Below, one piece after another: positions 17,739 through 25,980 of a stretch of 64,000 bases of DNA. Within the stretch, counting starts at the first letter, position 1. The number at the start of each line of letters is the position of its first letter. The DNA is from JAYPWI01 sp038135065 (GTDB lineage Bacteria; Actinomycetota; Acidimicrobiia; Acidimicrobiales; Poriferisodalaceae). The notes under the pieces were generated by a model. That model saw nothing but the letters and a program-made list of their open reading frames with translations. It was not told the DNA's origin and searched no databases. Location: assembly GCA_038135065.1 (NCBI GenBank), contig JAYPWI010000012.1, positions 1 to 64,000 of the forward strand, read 5' to 3'. The translations under genes were made by a program, and so were the position numbers.

Positions 17739-19184
17739 ATGCTGGATCTGATGAGCGGGTTCGTGGTGGAACTGCGCAACGCCGGGCTTCCGGTGTCGCT
17801 CACCGAGAACCTCGACGCCATGCAGGCGCTGAAACACGTGCCCATCGAGGATCGCGATGCGTTCAAGTACGCGCTCGCGGCAACGCTTGTGAAGAACGAG
17901 CAGCACTGGAAGGCCTTCGAGACCGTCTTCGAGGTGTACTTCAGTCTTCGAGGTCCTGAATACAACGTCGGTCAGGACAACGAGGACGGCGAGTTCGACG
18001 AGGATGACCTCGAGCAGTGGCTCCAGCAGATGATGCAGCAGCAGGGCCAGGGTCAAGGTCCTGGTTCCGGGGAACACATGGACCCCGAGCAGATCGCCGA
18101 GATGCTGTTCAAGGCGCTCATGGAGGCCAACGAGGCCATGATGGCTGCGATGGCCCGGGCTGCGGTCACGCAGTTCGCAGGTATGGAGCCTGGCCGTCCT
18201 GTAGGGGGTACGTACTACCTGTATCGGACCCTGCGGAACCTCGACCTCGACGGGATGCTCGAGCGCCTCATGGAGGAGGCGAACAACAAGCTCGACACCG
18301 ACCCCACAGCGCTCCAGCAACGACTGCAGCGCGAGGAGTTCGAGAATCGCATCGAGCAACTCAAGCGGGAGATCGAGGCCGAGATTCGGCGCCGGCTCGT
18401 CGCCGATCGGGGGGTGGAGGCCATGGCCAAGACCCTGCGCAAGCCGCTTCCCGAAGATGTCGACTTCATGCACGCTTCGCGTGAGGAGATGGCCAACATC
18501 CGCAAGGCGATCCAGCCGCTGACACGGAAGCTGGCTGCACGTCTTGCGCGCAAGCGGCGTCACAAGCGCCGTGGCCCCCTCGACTTCCGGGCCACTGTCC
18601 GCCAGTCACTGAGCTATGGCGGTGTTCCTGCCGAGCCACGCTTCAGGAATCCCCGACCCAACAAGCCCGAACTGATGGTGGTCGCCGACATCTCCGGATC
18701 GGTGGCAGCCTTCGCTCGCTTCACCCTGCACCTCGTCTACGCCTTGCAGAATCAGTTCTCGAAGGTGCGCTCGTTCGTGTTCATCGATGGCCTCGACGAG
18801 GTCACCCACATGTTCCAGAGCGAGGAAGACATCACCAACGCCGTGCACCGGGTGAACACCGAGGCCGACGTGGTGTGGGTCGACGGTCACTCGGACTACG
18901 GCCATGCGTTCAGCGTGTTCTGGGAGAACTTCGGTCACGAGGTCAACTCCAAGTCGACGGTGATGTTCCTGGGGGATGCCCGGAACAACTACCACGCAAC
19001 CAACGCGTGGATCATCAAGGAGACACAGAAGAAGGCGCGATCGGTGTTCTGGTTGAACCCCGAGCCCAAGTCCTACTGGGACACGGGCGATTCGGTGATC
19101 AGCGAGTACTCGACGTATTGCGACGGAACGTTCGAATGTCGCAATCTGCGCCAACTCGAGGGCTTCGTCGACCATCTGGCGTAA
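17739..19184 (+). CDS. VWA-domain protein, CoxE-like partner of MoxR
   Basis: 481 residues, with no signal peptide. The N-terminal half is helical and charged, with a Gln/Met-rich stretch (about residues 90-105) and coiled-coil-like segments near 190-215. The C-terminal VWA domain has an intact MIDAS: DISGS near residue 315, SDYGHAF for the Thr/Ser position, and LGDARNN for the third site. It is typical of the CoxE/DUF58-like VWA proteins encoded directly after MoxR ATPases. The pair is likely a cytoplasmic chaperone complex. The client is not identifiable from the window. Confidence 0.88.
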   Translation: MLDLMSGFVVELRNAGLPVSLTENLDAMQALKHVPIEDRDAFKYALAATLVKNEQHWKAFETVFEVYFSLRGPEYNVGQDNEDGEFDEDDLEQWLQQMMQQQGQGQGPGSGEHMDPEQIAEMLFKALMEANEAMMAAMARAAVTQFAGMEPGRPVGGTYYLYRTLRNLDLDGMLERLMEEANNKLDTDPTALQQRLQREEFENRIEQLKREIEAEIRRRLVADRGVEAMAKTLRKPLPEDVDFMHASREEMANIRKAIQPLTRKLAARLARKRRHKRRGPLDFRATVRQSLSYGGVPAEPRFRNPRPNKPELMVVADISGSVAAFARFTLHLVYALQNQFSKVRSFVFIDGLDEVTHMFQSEEDITNAVHRVNTEADVVWVDGHSDYGHAFSVFWENFGHEVNSKSTVMFLGDARNNYHATNAWIIKETQKKARSVFWLNPEPKSYWDTGDSVISEYSTYCDGTFECRNLRQLEGFVDHLA

Positions 19185-19241
19185 CGGTCAGTTCAGCACC
19201 TGTCGCCTTGCCCAGGTGCCCGTTCGGTCGACCGGCATGGG

Positions 19242-19937
19242 GTGGAGGTGCGACGCCCGCTGCGCTGTCTGGTTCTCGCCATAGCGGTGGTGGGGTCAGG
19301 CTGTGTGGCAGATGAGCGGTCCGCTGCCCCGAGTCAGACGGTCGTCATGGCCAGGGCCGCCGTTGTCGAGCGGTCTCCCTCGATGGCCGTTCGGCCGGTG
19401 CGGATCACCGATGCGCCCCTGGGTTCGATCATCGTCAGCTGGCGTCACGACGCTCTGGACGGGCTTGGGTTCTCGACGGAATTGTCGGCCGAGCTGGCTT
19501 TGACCGAACTCGACCTCGCATCTGAGCCGCCCAGTGCAGACCCCGCAGCAACCCAAGCGGGCGCGGCGTATCAGGTCGCTGGAACCCTGAGGCATGTGGA
19601 GGGGGCAGCTCGCTGCGAGGCCCTGGCGATGTCGTGCCGGGTGGACATCCTGGAGGAGGCCGACCTCGTCGGTTTGGCTGTTCGGCGCGGTAATACCCTC
19701 ACGGTCGACCTGCAGTGGACGGGCTTCGGTCCAGATCACCTGCCCGCCCAGCCGATCGTCCATCTACGGGTAGCAGGTCAGCGCATCAGGTACTACGGGG
19801 TGGTGGAAGGCCTCGAACAGGCGGGCCTGATCGGCAGCCCGTTCACTGTCGATCTGTCGAGCTCCACCACTCGGAGGTTCGCAGCGGACACAACGGCCGT
19901 CGCGGCTCGGGGCGTCACAACCGTGACGACCCGTTGA
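19242..19937 (+). CDS. Small putative lipoprotein of unknown function
   Basis: 231 residues from GTG 19242 (GTG 19248 is also possible). The N-terminus RRPLRCLVLAIAVVGSGC is a short basic, then hydrophobic signal with a near-lipobox Cys. The rest is beta-rich without known motifs. Its central part (residues about 110-180, VDILEEADLVGLAVRRGNTL) loosely recalls SAF/FlgA-like folds, but this is weak. It is on the same strand as the MoxR/VWA pair, 57 nt downstream, and convergent with DAHP synthase. Confidence 0.6.
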   Translation: MEVRRPLRCLVLAIAVVGSGCVADERSAAPSQTVVMARAAVVERSPSMAVRPVRITDAPLGSIIVSWRHDALDGLGFSTELSAELALTELDLASEPPSADPAATQAGAAYQVAGTLRHVEGAARCEALAMSCRVDILEEADLVGLAVRRGNTLTVDLQWTGFGPDHLPAQPIVHLRVAGQRIRYYGVVEGLEQAGLIGSPFTVDLSSSTTRRFAADTTAVAARGVTTVTTR

Positions 19938-19963
19938 CAGAACGGCGAAGCGGGCCTGTGGTG

Positions 19964-21307
19964 TCAGACGGTTCGTAAGAGCTCGGCGACGCCGAACGCA
20001 AGATCGAGCGACTGGCGACCGTTCAACCTGGGGTCGCACATCGTTTCGTAGCGGTCACCGAGCTGCTCGGTCGCAACTGCGTCACCGCCACCCACGCACT
20101 CGGTGACATCGTCGCCCGTGAGCTCGCAGTGAACTCCACCGGGCCAGGTGCCCTCAGCTCGATGCACGTCGAAGTACTGCTTCACCTCGGACATGATGTC
20201 GTCGAAGTGGCGGGTCTTGATGCCAGCGTCGGTGGCGTAGGTGTTGCCGTGCATCGGGTCGCATTCCCATACGACGGGATGTCCGGCGTCGGTGACCGCC
20301 CGAAGGATCGAGGGGAGCACGTCGGTCACCTTGTCTGCCCCCATGCGACTGATGAGGGTCAGGCGTCCCGGAATTTGCTCAGGGTTGAGGGCCTCGCAGA
20401 GTTCGAGGACGTCGCTGGGTGAGATACTCGGTCCGATCTTGCAACCAACGGGGTTGTGGACTCCTCTGAGAAACTCGACGTGCGCGCCGTTCAGTTCTCG
20501 GGTTCGCTCACCGATCCACAGCATGTGGGCCGAGCAGTCGTACCAGTCGCCGGTGATCGAGTCCTGTCGGGTGAGTGCCTCCTCGTACCCCAAGAGCAAG
20601 GCCTCGTGGCTGGTGTACAGCTCGACCTGGCGCATGGCTGCATCGTCGCTGTCCAGGCCGCACGCTGTCATGAAGCGGAGGGCCCGATCGATGCCGTCGG
20701 CCACGAGTTCGTACCGCTGGCCGATCGGGCTGGATGCGACGAACTCACGGTTCCAGTTGTGGACCTGACGCAGATCGGCGAAGCCACCCCTGGTGAAGGC
20801 GCGCAGCAGGTTCAGAGTTGCTGCAGACGTGTGGTAGGCCCGCACGAGACGGTAGGGATCAGGCTGCCGAGACGCCTCGTCGAACTCGATGTCGTTGACG
20901 ATGTGACCACGGAACGAGGGCAGGGTGGTGTCGCCCCGGGTCTCCATTCCGCTGGAACGAGGTTTGGCGAACTGTCCGGCGATGCGTCCGATCTTCACGA
21001 CGGGGAGGCCCGCCGAGTATTGGAGCACGACGGCCATCTGCAGGAGGATCTTCAGCTTGTCCCGAATCTGGTCGGCTGAACTCTGATCGAAGGATTCGGC
21101 ACAGTCGCCGGCCTGGAGTACGACGGCCCGGCCCGCTGCGACCCGGCCCAGTTGTTCGGTCAGCCGCCGGGCCTCCCCGGCGAATACCAACGGGGGCTGG
21201 CGGCTCAGCTCACGCAGCGCGTCGTTGACCGCGTCGTGTTCGGGCCATTCGGGTTGCTGTCCGGCTTCGAAGCCGCTCCAAGAGCTTGGGCTCCAGGTCA
21301 TCGTCAC
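19964..21307 (-). CDS. aroG: Class II 3-deoxy-D-arabino-heptulosonate 7-phosphate synthase
   Basis: 447 residues, the usual length for the plant/mycobacterial type. Motifs include LQAGDCAESF, PVVKIGRIAGQFAKPRSS, CDPMHGNTY and GIKTRHFDDIM. It condenses PEP with erythrose 4-phosphate at the entry to aromatic amino acid synthesis, in the cytoplasm, using a divalent metal (the Cys in GDCAES and the HGN and DP residues are candidate ligands). There is a ribosome site GAAGGG before the ATG, and a second ATG two codons later. No other aro genes are adjacent. The sigma-factor gene lies 42 nt upstream on the same strand. Confidence 0.95.
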   Translation of the reverse strand: MTMTWSPSSWSGFEAGQQPEWPEHDAVNDALRELSRQPPLVFAGEARRLTEQLGRVAAGRAVVLQAGDCAESFDQSSADQIRDKLKILLQMAVVLQYSAGLPVVKIGRIAGQFAKPRSSGMETRGDTTLPSFRGHIVNDIEFDEASRQPDPYRLVRAYHTSAATLNLLRAFTRGGFADLRQVHNWNREFVASSPIGQRYELVADGIDRALRFMTACGLDSDDAAMRQVELYTSHEALLLGYEEALTRQDSITGDWYDCSAHMLWIGERTRELNGAHVEFLRGVHNPVGCKIGPSISPSDVLELCEALNPEQIPGRLTLISRMGADKVTDVLPSILRAVTDAGHPVVWECDPMHGNTYATDAGIKTRHFDDIMSEVKQYFDVHRAEGTWPGGVHCELTGDDVTECVGGGDAVATEQLGDRYETMCDPRLNGRQSLDLAFGVAELLRTV

Positions 21308-21349
21308 CCTTCAAGTGTGTCGCGCAGGGTGTCTGTGCACCAACCGCAC

Positions 21350-22195
21350 TCAGGCGACGATGCTGAGTGCCTCGGGATCGGAGGCCAGTTCGTCCACGGC
21401 TCGCTTCACGAGGCGGCGAGCGGCCTCTGCTGTCACGCCGAGCTCCTCGCCCACCTCGCGGTAGCTGTGCATCTCACCGTCGATGAGTCCGAAGCGGCGT
21501 GCGACTGCGAGCCGAGCCCGCGGGTCGAGGCCGTCGAGCAGTCCACGGATGCGTTCGGTGCGGTCAGAGTCGATCGTCACCTGTTCGGGTCCTGGAGTGC
21601 CATCTGCAATGAGATCGACAAGGGTGCTGTCGCCGTCATCGCCGATGGTCTTGTCGAGCGAGGTCGGAGTACTCACCCGCTGCAACCAGGCGTTTTCGTC
21701 GTCGAGGGCGTCGGTGTCGCCCCCGCCGTGCCGGAGGGCGGCCCGCAGCGAGGCAGAGCGATCCGAGGGAAGGCGAATCAGGCTGGCCTTCTGGTCGAGG
21801 GCCCGGCCGATCGACTGCCGGATCCAGAACGTCGCGTAGGTGCTGAACTTGAACCCGCGGCGCCAGTCGAACTTCTCGACCGCGTGCTCGAGGCCCAGGT
21901 TGCCTTCCTGGATGAGGTCCAAGAGCTCCATGCCAGCCGGGAGGGGGTAGCGGCGGGCAATGGACACGACCAGACGGAGATTGGCCCGGATGAAGCGGTC
22001 ACGAGCGGCCTCGCCTTCCGCCTCGTGTGCCTTGAGGGCTCGGCGGTCAGCGCGGGTCAGGTCGTCATCGGTGAGCAAGCGGGCAGTTGCATCCCGGCCA
22101 CGCTCGATGGCCTGAGCCAAGTCTTTCTCGTCGTCGGCCGTGAGCAGGGCGACTGCCCCAATCTCGTTGAGGTACTGACCAACTGAATCGCTCAT
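21350..22195 (-). CDS. RNA polymerase sigma-70 family factor (group 2-like)
   Basis: 281 residues. Region 1.2 begins SVGQYLNEIGAVALLTADDE. Region 2 holds RFIRANLRLVVSIARRY, LDLIQEGNLGLEHAVEKFDW and GFKFSTYATFWIRQSI, which are core binding and -10 recognition/melting elements. Region 3 is partial. Region 4 has SYREVGEELGVTAEAARRLV, a -35 recognition helix-turn-helix. It is too short for the housekeeping factor and lacks region 1.1. It probably directs an alternative regulon. A 428-nt non-coding region with a 9-bp hairpin lies upstream, and could control its synthesis. Confidence 0.93.
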   Translation of the reverse strand: MSDSVGQYLNEIGAVALLTADDEKDLAQAIERGRDATARLLTDDDLTRADRRALKAHEAEGEAARDRFIRANLRLVVSIARRYPLPAGMELLDLIQEGNLGLEHAVEKFDWRRGFKFSTYATFWIRQSIGRALDQKASLIRLPSDRSASLRAALRHGGGDTDALDDENAWLQRVSTPTSLDKTIGDDGDSTLVDLIADGTPGPEQVTIDSDRTERIRGLLDGLDPRARLAVARRFGLIDGEMHSYREVGEELGVTAEAARRLVKRAVDELASDPEALSIVA

Positions 22196-22266
22196 GCTGA
22201 ACTCCGTCGGCGGAGGGGGCCGCCGGCCCGTGTCATCCGAGGGGGAACCACGGACGTATGCCCGAT

Positions 22267-22293
22267 CTGGGCGTTCGATTTTTCAACGCCCAG
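22267..22293. promoter_or_regulatory. 9-bp inverted repeat in the sigma-factor leader
   Basis: CTGGGCGTT and AACGCCCAG flank a 9-nt loop (CGATTTTTC). The repeat lies 72 nt upstream of the sigma ATG on the minus strand. It could be an operator, or an RNA hairpin in a long 5' UTR. Confidence 0.5.
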
Positions 22294-22560
22294 AGGGGTT
22301 CGGACGTTTCCAATAGGGGGTGTGAAATAGGTCACAGGGGGCATCGTGTGCCATGGGTGTGACATCCTCAGCGTCCGGATTCGCCTCTGCCGAGGGCAGG
22401 TGCGGGGTAACCGAACAGACGTCATGCCTGGTACATACCACGCGGTGGAATCCGTCAAACCCTGAATTTCCGGCACGGTGAGCGCTGGAAGGCCAGGTCA
22501 GGATGCCAAACCGCATGCTGTGTTACGTCGGCAGGACCATACTAGGTCTTGAGCGAAGTG

Positions 22561-22576
22561 CGAGTGGTAACACTCG
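22561..22576. promoter_or_regulatory. Hairpin with GTAA tetraloop upstream of nadD
   Basis: CGAGTG-GTAA-CACTCG forms a 6-bp stem closed by a GNRA-class tetraloop. AAAATTTTT follows 6 nt later. It could be an attenuator-like or RNA-stabilising element, or a terminator remnant. Confidence 0.45.
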
Positions 22577-22623
22577 ACTCCAAAATTTTTCACCAACCTC
22601 CAGAATCTGGATCGGACGGGGCG

Positions 22624-23199
22624 ATGACATCACGGGTGGGCATTTTTGGTGGCTCCTTCGATCCGCCCCATGTCGGGCACCTCGCACTCGGTGTCTGGGC
22701 GCGGACGGAGCTCGGACTCGACCTGGTGCTGGTGACGGTGGCCCATGATCCGTGGCAGAAGTCCCACCGCCTGCTGACGCCGTCGCCCCACCGACTGAGA
22801 ATGGTCGAACTGGCAGTCGATGGGGTTGCCGGTTTGCAGGCCAGCGACATGGAACTGCGCCGGGGTGGTCCGTCCTACTCACTCGAGACGGTTCGCGAAG
22901 TGCGCGAGCGGTATGGAGTTGCAGAGCCAGTCCTGATTCTCGGATCCGACGCAGCAGCCGGGCTCGACACCTGGCATGGTGCCGACGAGCTGAAGGGACT
23001 GGCCACCATCGCGATGGCCGGCCGCGGTGCCCAGGGTGGTCAGCCCCCACCCGGCTGGCGGTGGGAACGGTTCGAGGTCCCCCGGATCGACGTGTCGAGT
23101 TCCTCCCTGCGCGACCGTCTTCGTGCCGGCCTGCCTGTCGATGGGGTCGTGCCGCCCAGCGTGGTGGCCTACATCACAGAACACGGGCTCTACTCTTGA
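22624..23199 (+). CDS. nadD: Nicotinate-nucleotide adenylyltransferase
   Basis: 191 residues. GIFGGSFDPPHVGHLALG is the nucleotidyltransferase signature, with the HxGH motif as HVGH. DPWQKSH and the C-terminal VDVSSSSLRDRL-like stretch (IDVSSSSLRDRLRAG) match the ISSTxIR motif. It adenylates nicotinate mononucleotide in NAD synthesis. The ATG at 22624 was chosen over the upstream TTG because the family begins at this motif and GGACGGGG precedes it. It stands in the usual nadD-LytR_C-rsfS order. Confidence 0.95.
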   Translation: MTSRVGIFGGSFDPPHVGHLALGVWARTELGLDLVLVTVAHDPWQKSHRLLTPSPHRLRMVELAVDGVAGLQASDMELRRGGPSYSLETVREVRERYGVAEPVLILGSDAAAGLDTWHGADELKGLATIAMAGRGAQGGQPPPGWRWERFEVPRIDVSSSSLRDRLRAGLPVDGVVPPSVVAYITEHGLYS

Positions 23200-23206
23200 A
23201 CCACTA

Positions 23207-24517
23207 GTGACGACGACCGACGTATCCGCCGATGTGGAGCCCGCAGGCGATCAGCCAGTCCCGCACTCACCGGGCGAGCGCGCCGCGAACGTCGGTGGCC
23301 GCTCCGGGCGAACGCGCCCACTTCGTCGCCGTCGCCGTGTCTGGGCCAGGTGGGGTGCTGCGGCCAGCAGGTCCGTGGCCACGGCCTCCCGAGGTCCGTT
23401 GGGGTGGATCGTCCCCCTGATCGTTCTGACCGGGTCGCTGTTCGGGCTGTATCGCCTCGTCCTCGAGCGAGTCGAACCCGAGTCCACGCCGTTGGCCGAC
23501 GAGGTCGAACCAACGCAGCCCCTGCGGCCGGAGGCATCGGCCATCATCGTGGAGCTCGACGAAGCGGGAGCCGGCACGTCGTTTGCCGTTGTGGTCCTCG
23601 ACTCGAGCGGTGGCGGTACCGCAGTGTTGCTTCCGGTCAACACGATGGTCGAGATCCCGGGTTTCGGACTCGACCCTCTGGCCCGGGCCATCGACGTGGG
23701 TGGCTCGCCGCTCGCCGCACTGTCCATCGCCAACCTGCTGTCGCTCGATGTCGACCACGTGGTGACCGTCGGGCCAGGGGACTGGTCGACCCTCACAGGA
23801 ACCGCCGGGGCCGTCACCGTCGACAATCCGGCGCCCGTCGAAGTGGCCGATGCCAATGGCCGGATCACCGTGCTGTGGCCCGCTGGGCCTCAACGGCTCG
23901 AGCCGGCCGAGGTTCCCGCCTTCCTGGCCGCCCGTTCACTCGCCGAGACGGAGTTGGACCGACTGGTTCGCCATCAGCGGTTCTGGCTCGCCTTCCTCGA
24001 GGCGCGTCGCGCTGTGGTCGGGGTGGTGTCCGATCCGGCAGCCGACTCGGGCGCCTTCCTCGACGAAGCTGCCAGCCGGCTCGACGACCTCGACTTCCGC
24101 ATCCTTCCGGTGACGGCAATGGGAAGTCGGTCCGACCTCTACAGCATCGACGCCGAAGGACTCGACGACCTGCTGGCCACCCTGGCCCTCGCCGAGGGCC
24201 GCGAGCCGCAGGAACGGCTCACCGTGCAGATCCTCAACGGTGTCGGGACCCCAGGTCTGGCTGTTGCCCTCACCGACCGCCTCGTCCCGGCTGGGGTGCT
24301 TGTCCAGCTCACCGGTAATGCCCTGGTCTTCGACCACGAGGTGACCCAGGTCGTGTACTACGACGACGGCGATCTCCGAGCGGCACTGCGGATTCGGGAC
24401 CTTCTCGGAGTCGGCGAGGTGGTGAAGCAGCGCGATGCACTGGATGTCGTCGATGTGACCGTCGTGATCGGTCAGGATCTTCTGCCCGTCCTTCAGTCGC
24501 CCGTGCCGACGGGTTGA
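23207..24517 (+). CDS. Membrane-anchored degenerate LCP / LytR_C protein
   Basis: 436 residues from GTG 23207, 7 nt after the nadD stop. A basic cytoplasmic tail of about 60 residues precedes one membrane helix (GWIVPLIVLTGSLFGLYRLV). The next region keeps the outline of an LCP domain (LLPVNTMVEIPGFG, then DVDHVVTVGPGDW), but I see none of the conserved Arg residues needed to transfer cell-wall polymers. The C-terminus (VQILNGVGTPGLAVALTDRL onward) is a LytR_C domain. It is probably a non-catalytic relative with a cell-envelope role. This gene commonly sits between nadD and rsfS in actinobacteria. Confidence 0.8.
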   Translation: MTTTDVSADVEPAGDQPVPHSPGERAANVGGRSGRTRPLRRRRRVWARWGAAASRSVATASRGPLGWIVPLIVLTGSLFGLYRLVLERVEPESTPLADEVEPTQPLRPEASAIIVELDEAGAGTSFAVVVLDSSGGGTAVLLPVNTMVEIPGFGLDPLARAIDVGGSPLAALSIANLLSLDVDHVVTVGPGDWSTLTGTAGAVTVDNPAPVEVADANGRITVLWPAGPQRLEPAEVPAFLAARSLAETELDRLVRHQRFWLAFLEARRAVVGVVSDPAADSGAFLDEAASRLDDLDFRILPVTAMGSRSDLYSIDAEGLDDLLATLALAEGREPQERLTVQILNGVGTPGLAVALTDRLVPAGVLVQLTGNALVFDHEVTQVVYYDDGDLRAALRIRDLLGVGEVVKQRDALDVVDVTVVIGQDLLPVLQSPVPTG

Positions 24518-24576
24518 GGCCTGAAGAGCTCGGGGCCTGTCCATGCCTCCCAGACCATTGAGCGGGCGGGGCAGGG

Positions 24577-24582
24577 TAGGAT
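24577..24582 (+). promoter_or_regulatory. -10-like hexamer before rsfS
   Basis: TAGGAT lies 10 nt before ATG 24593, the same geometry as at rplU. It overlaps the alternative ATG at 24581, which argues for the later start. Confidence 0.45.
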
Positions 24583-24592
24583 GCCGGGGCCG

Positions 24593-24985
24593 ATGAACAG
24601 ATTGCAGGTGCCCGCCCTCGTCGAAGCCGCCGCCCGTGGTGCGGCTCGCCTGTCGGGTTCCGACATCATCGGTCTCGACGTGGGGGACGTCCTCGGCATC
24701 ACCGACTGGTTCGTGTTGGTCAGCGGCTCGAACGTGCGCCAGGTGCGGCGCATTGCCGAAGAGGTCGAGGCCGAAGTCAAGGCCGCTGGCGGGGACGGAC
24801 CGATCCGCATCGAAGGCCTGGAAGATGCCACCTGGGTACTGCTCGACTTCGGGCCGTTCGTGGTGCACGTCTTCCATGCCGAGACACGCCGACACTATGA
24901 CCTCGAGCGCCTCTGGTCCGATGTGACCAGGGTCGTGTTCGACGACGACCCGGCGATGTCCTCGGATGCGTCGGGCGGCGAGTGA
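24593..24985 (+). CDS. rsfS: Ribosomal silencing factor RsfS
   Basis: 130 residues. The core (DIIGLDVGDVLGITDWFVLVSG, IEGLEDATWVLLDFGPFVVHVF and the Tyr-Asp-Leu-Glu-Arg-Leu-Trp end) is the RsfS/Iojap fold. It binds L14 and blocks subunit joining when nutrients are short. ATG 24581 is an in-frame alternative, but it lies inside the putative -10 element. It ends 1 nt before the cyclase gene, so the catabolic genes that follow may be cotranscribed with it. Confidence 0.94.
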   Translation: MNRLQVPALVEAAARGAARLSGSDIIGLDVGDVLGITDWFVLVSGSNVRQVRRIAEEVEAEVKAAGGDGPIRIEGLEDATWVLLDFGPFVVHVFHAETRRHYDLERLWSDVTRVVFDDDPAMSSDASGGE

Positions 24986-24986
24986 G

Positions 24987-25973
24987 ATGCTCCCGGTTTC
25001 TTCGGCCGACCTACCTGACGAAGCCACAGTTCTCGGGTGGATGGATGAGCTCAGCAACTGGGGTCGATGGGGCGACGAGGACGAGGCCGGCACTCTGAAC
25101 CACATCACGCCGTCTGTCGTCGCGGCGGCCGCCGCCCTGGTCGAGGACGGTCACGTGGTGAGTTGTGGATGGGACATCGACGATCTGCCCAGACCCGACC
25201 GGCCATTCGGAGGCGTGCAGCGCCACATGATCGGAACCGGTGAAGGGCTCGGCGATCCCGAGCGTCCCGGGGCGGCCGCCGACCCCGAACCGCGGACCGG
25301 AGGGGCAGCCGAGTGGTTCGGTCTGGTCTTCCACGGGTATTCGGTCACCCACCTCGACAGCCTCGCCCACATGTTCTTCGACGGCCGCATGTACAACGAC
25401 CGCCCGGCGGCCTGGGTCACCTCCCGACAGGGGGCAACGGCTAACGACGTGCGGCCGGCCGGGCGTGGGGTCGTCACCCGTGGCGTCCTCGTCGACGTGG
25501 CCCGACACCTTGGCGTGGACTGGCTGGATGCAGGCGACCCAGTGCTCCCGGACCTGGTGGCTGCGACCCTCGAAGCCCAGGCGATCGATGTGCAGCCGGG
25601 CGACGCATTGTTGCTCCGCACCGGGTACGGGGCGCGCCTGCGGCAGCAGGGTCCCGACCAGATGGGGCAGGGCGGCTCCTCCCGCGCCGGCTGGCACGCA
25701 GCGAACCTCCCATGGCTCCATGCCAATGACGTCGCCATGATCGGTGCCGACACGGCGCAGGACGTGGTTCCTTCGGGGTATGCGTTCAGCCACAACCCGG
25801 TGCACACCGTGGGCATCGTGGCCATGGGCCTGTGGTTGCTGGACAACTGTGACCTCGAGCCATTGGCGGTCGAGTGCGCTCGGCGCGAAAGGTGGGAGTT
25901 CATGTTCACCCTGGCGCCCTTGCGCATCGTCGGAGCGACCGGGTCGCCGGCGAATCCGTTGGCGACCTTCTGA
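24987..25973 (+). CDS. Cyclase-family metal-dependent hydrolase (kynurenine formamidase-like)
   Basis: 328 residues. The metal-binding motif appears as HGYSVTHLDSLAH (HxxxTHxDxxxH) near residue 115. A second conserved segment, GADTAQDVVPSGY, and the C-terminal PVHTVGIVAMGLWLLDN match the longer cyclase family (PF04199) of about 330 residues found in actinobacteria and proteobacteria. It likely hydrolyses an amide, lactone or similar ring; the substrate is unknown. It is followed within 7 nt by a nucleoside phosphorylase, and then by two further coupled genes, suggesting one pathway. Confidence 0.88.
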   Translation: MLPVSSADLPDEATVLGWMDELSNWGRWGDEDEAGTLNHITPSVVAAAAALVEDGHVVSCGWDIDDLPRPDRPFGGVQRHMIGTGEGLGDPERPGAAADPEPRTGGAAEWFGLVFHGYSVTHLDSLAHMFFDGRMYNDRPAAWVTSRQGATANDVRPAGRGVVTRGVLVDVARHLGVDWLDAGDPVLPDLVAATLEAQAIDVQPGDALLLRTGYGARLRQQGPDQMGQGGSSRAGWHAANLPWLHANDVAMIGADTAQDVVPSGYAFSHNPVHTVGIVAMGLWLLDNCDLEPLAVECARRERWEFMFTLAPLRIVGATGSPANPLATF

Positions 25974-25980
25974 GGCTCTC

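Larger units (their letters stand above)
22196..22623. other. Divergent intergenic region between the sigma gene and nadD
   Basis: No convincing gene is present in these 428 nt. It is more AT-rich than its surroundings in places (GATTTTTC near 22280, AAAATTTTT at 22582). It contains two inverted repeats described separately, and GGACGGGGCG just before the nadD ATG can serve as ribosome site. It is the longest gene-free stretch in the window and must hold at least two promoters. I see no riboswitch that I can name. Confidence 0.6.

Noticed and set aside
16460..17965. 501-codon minus-strand frame across the MoxR gene
   Set aside because: It covers the AAA and MoxR start regions antisense and carries no recognised motif.
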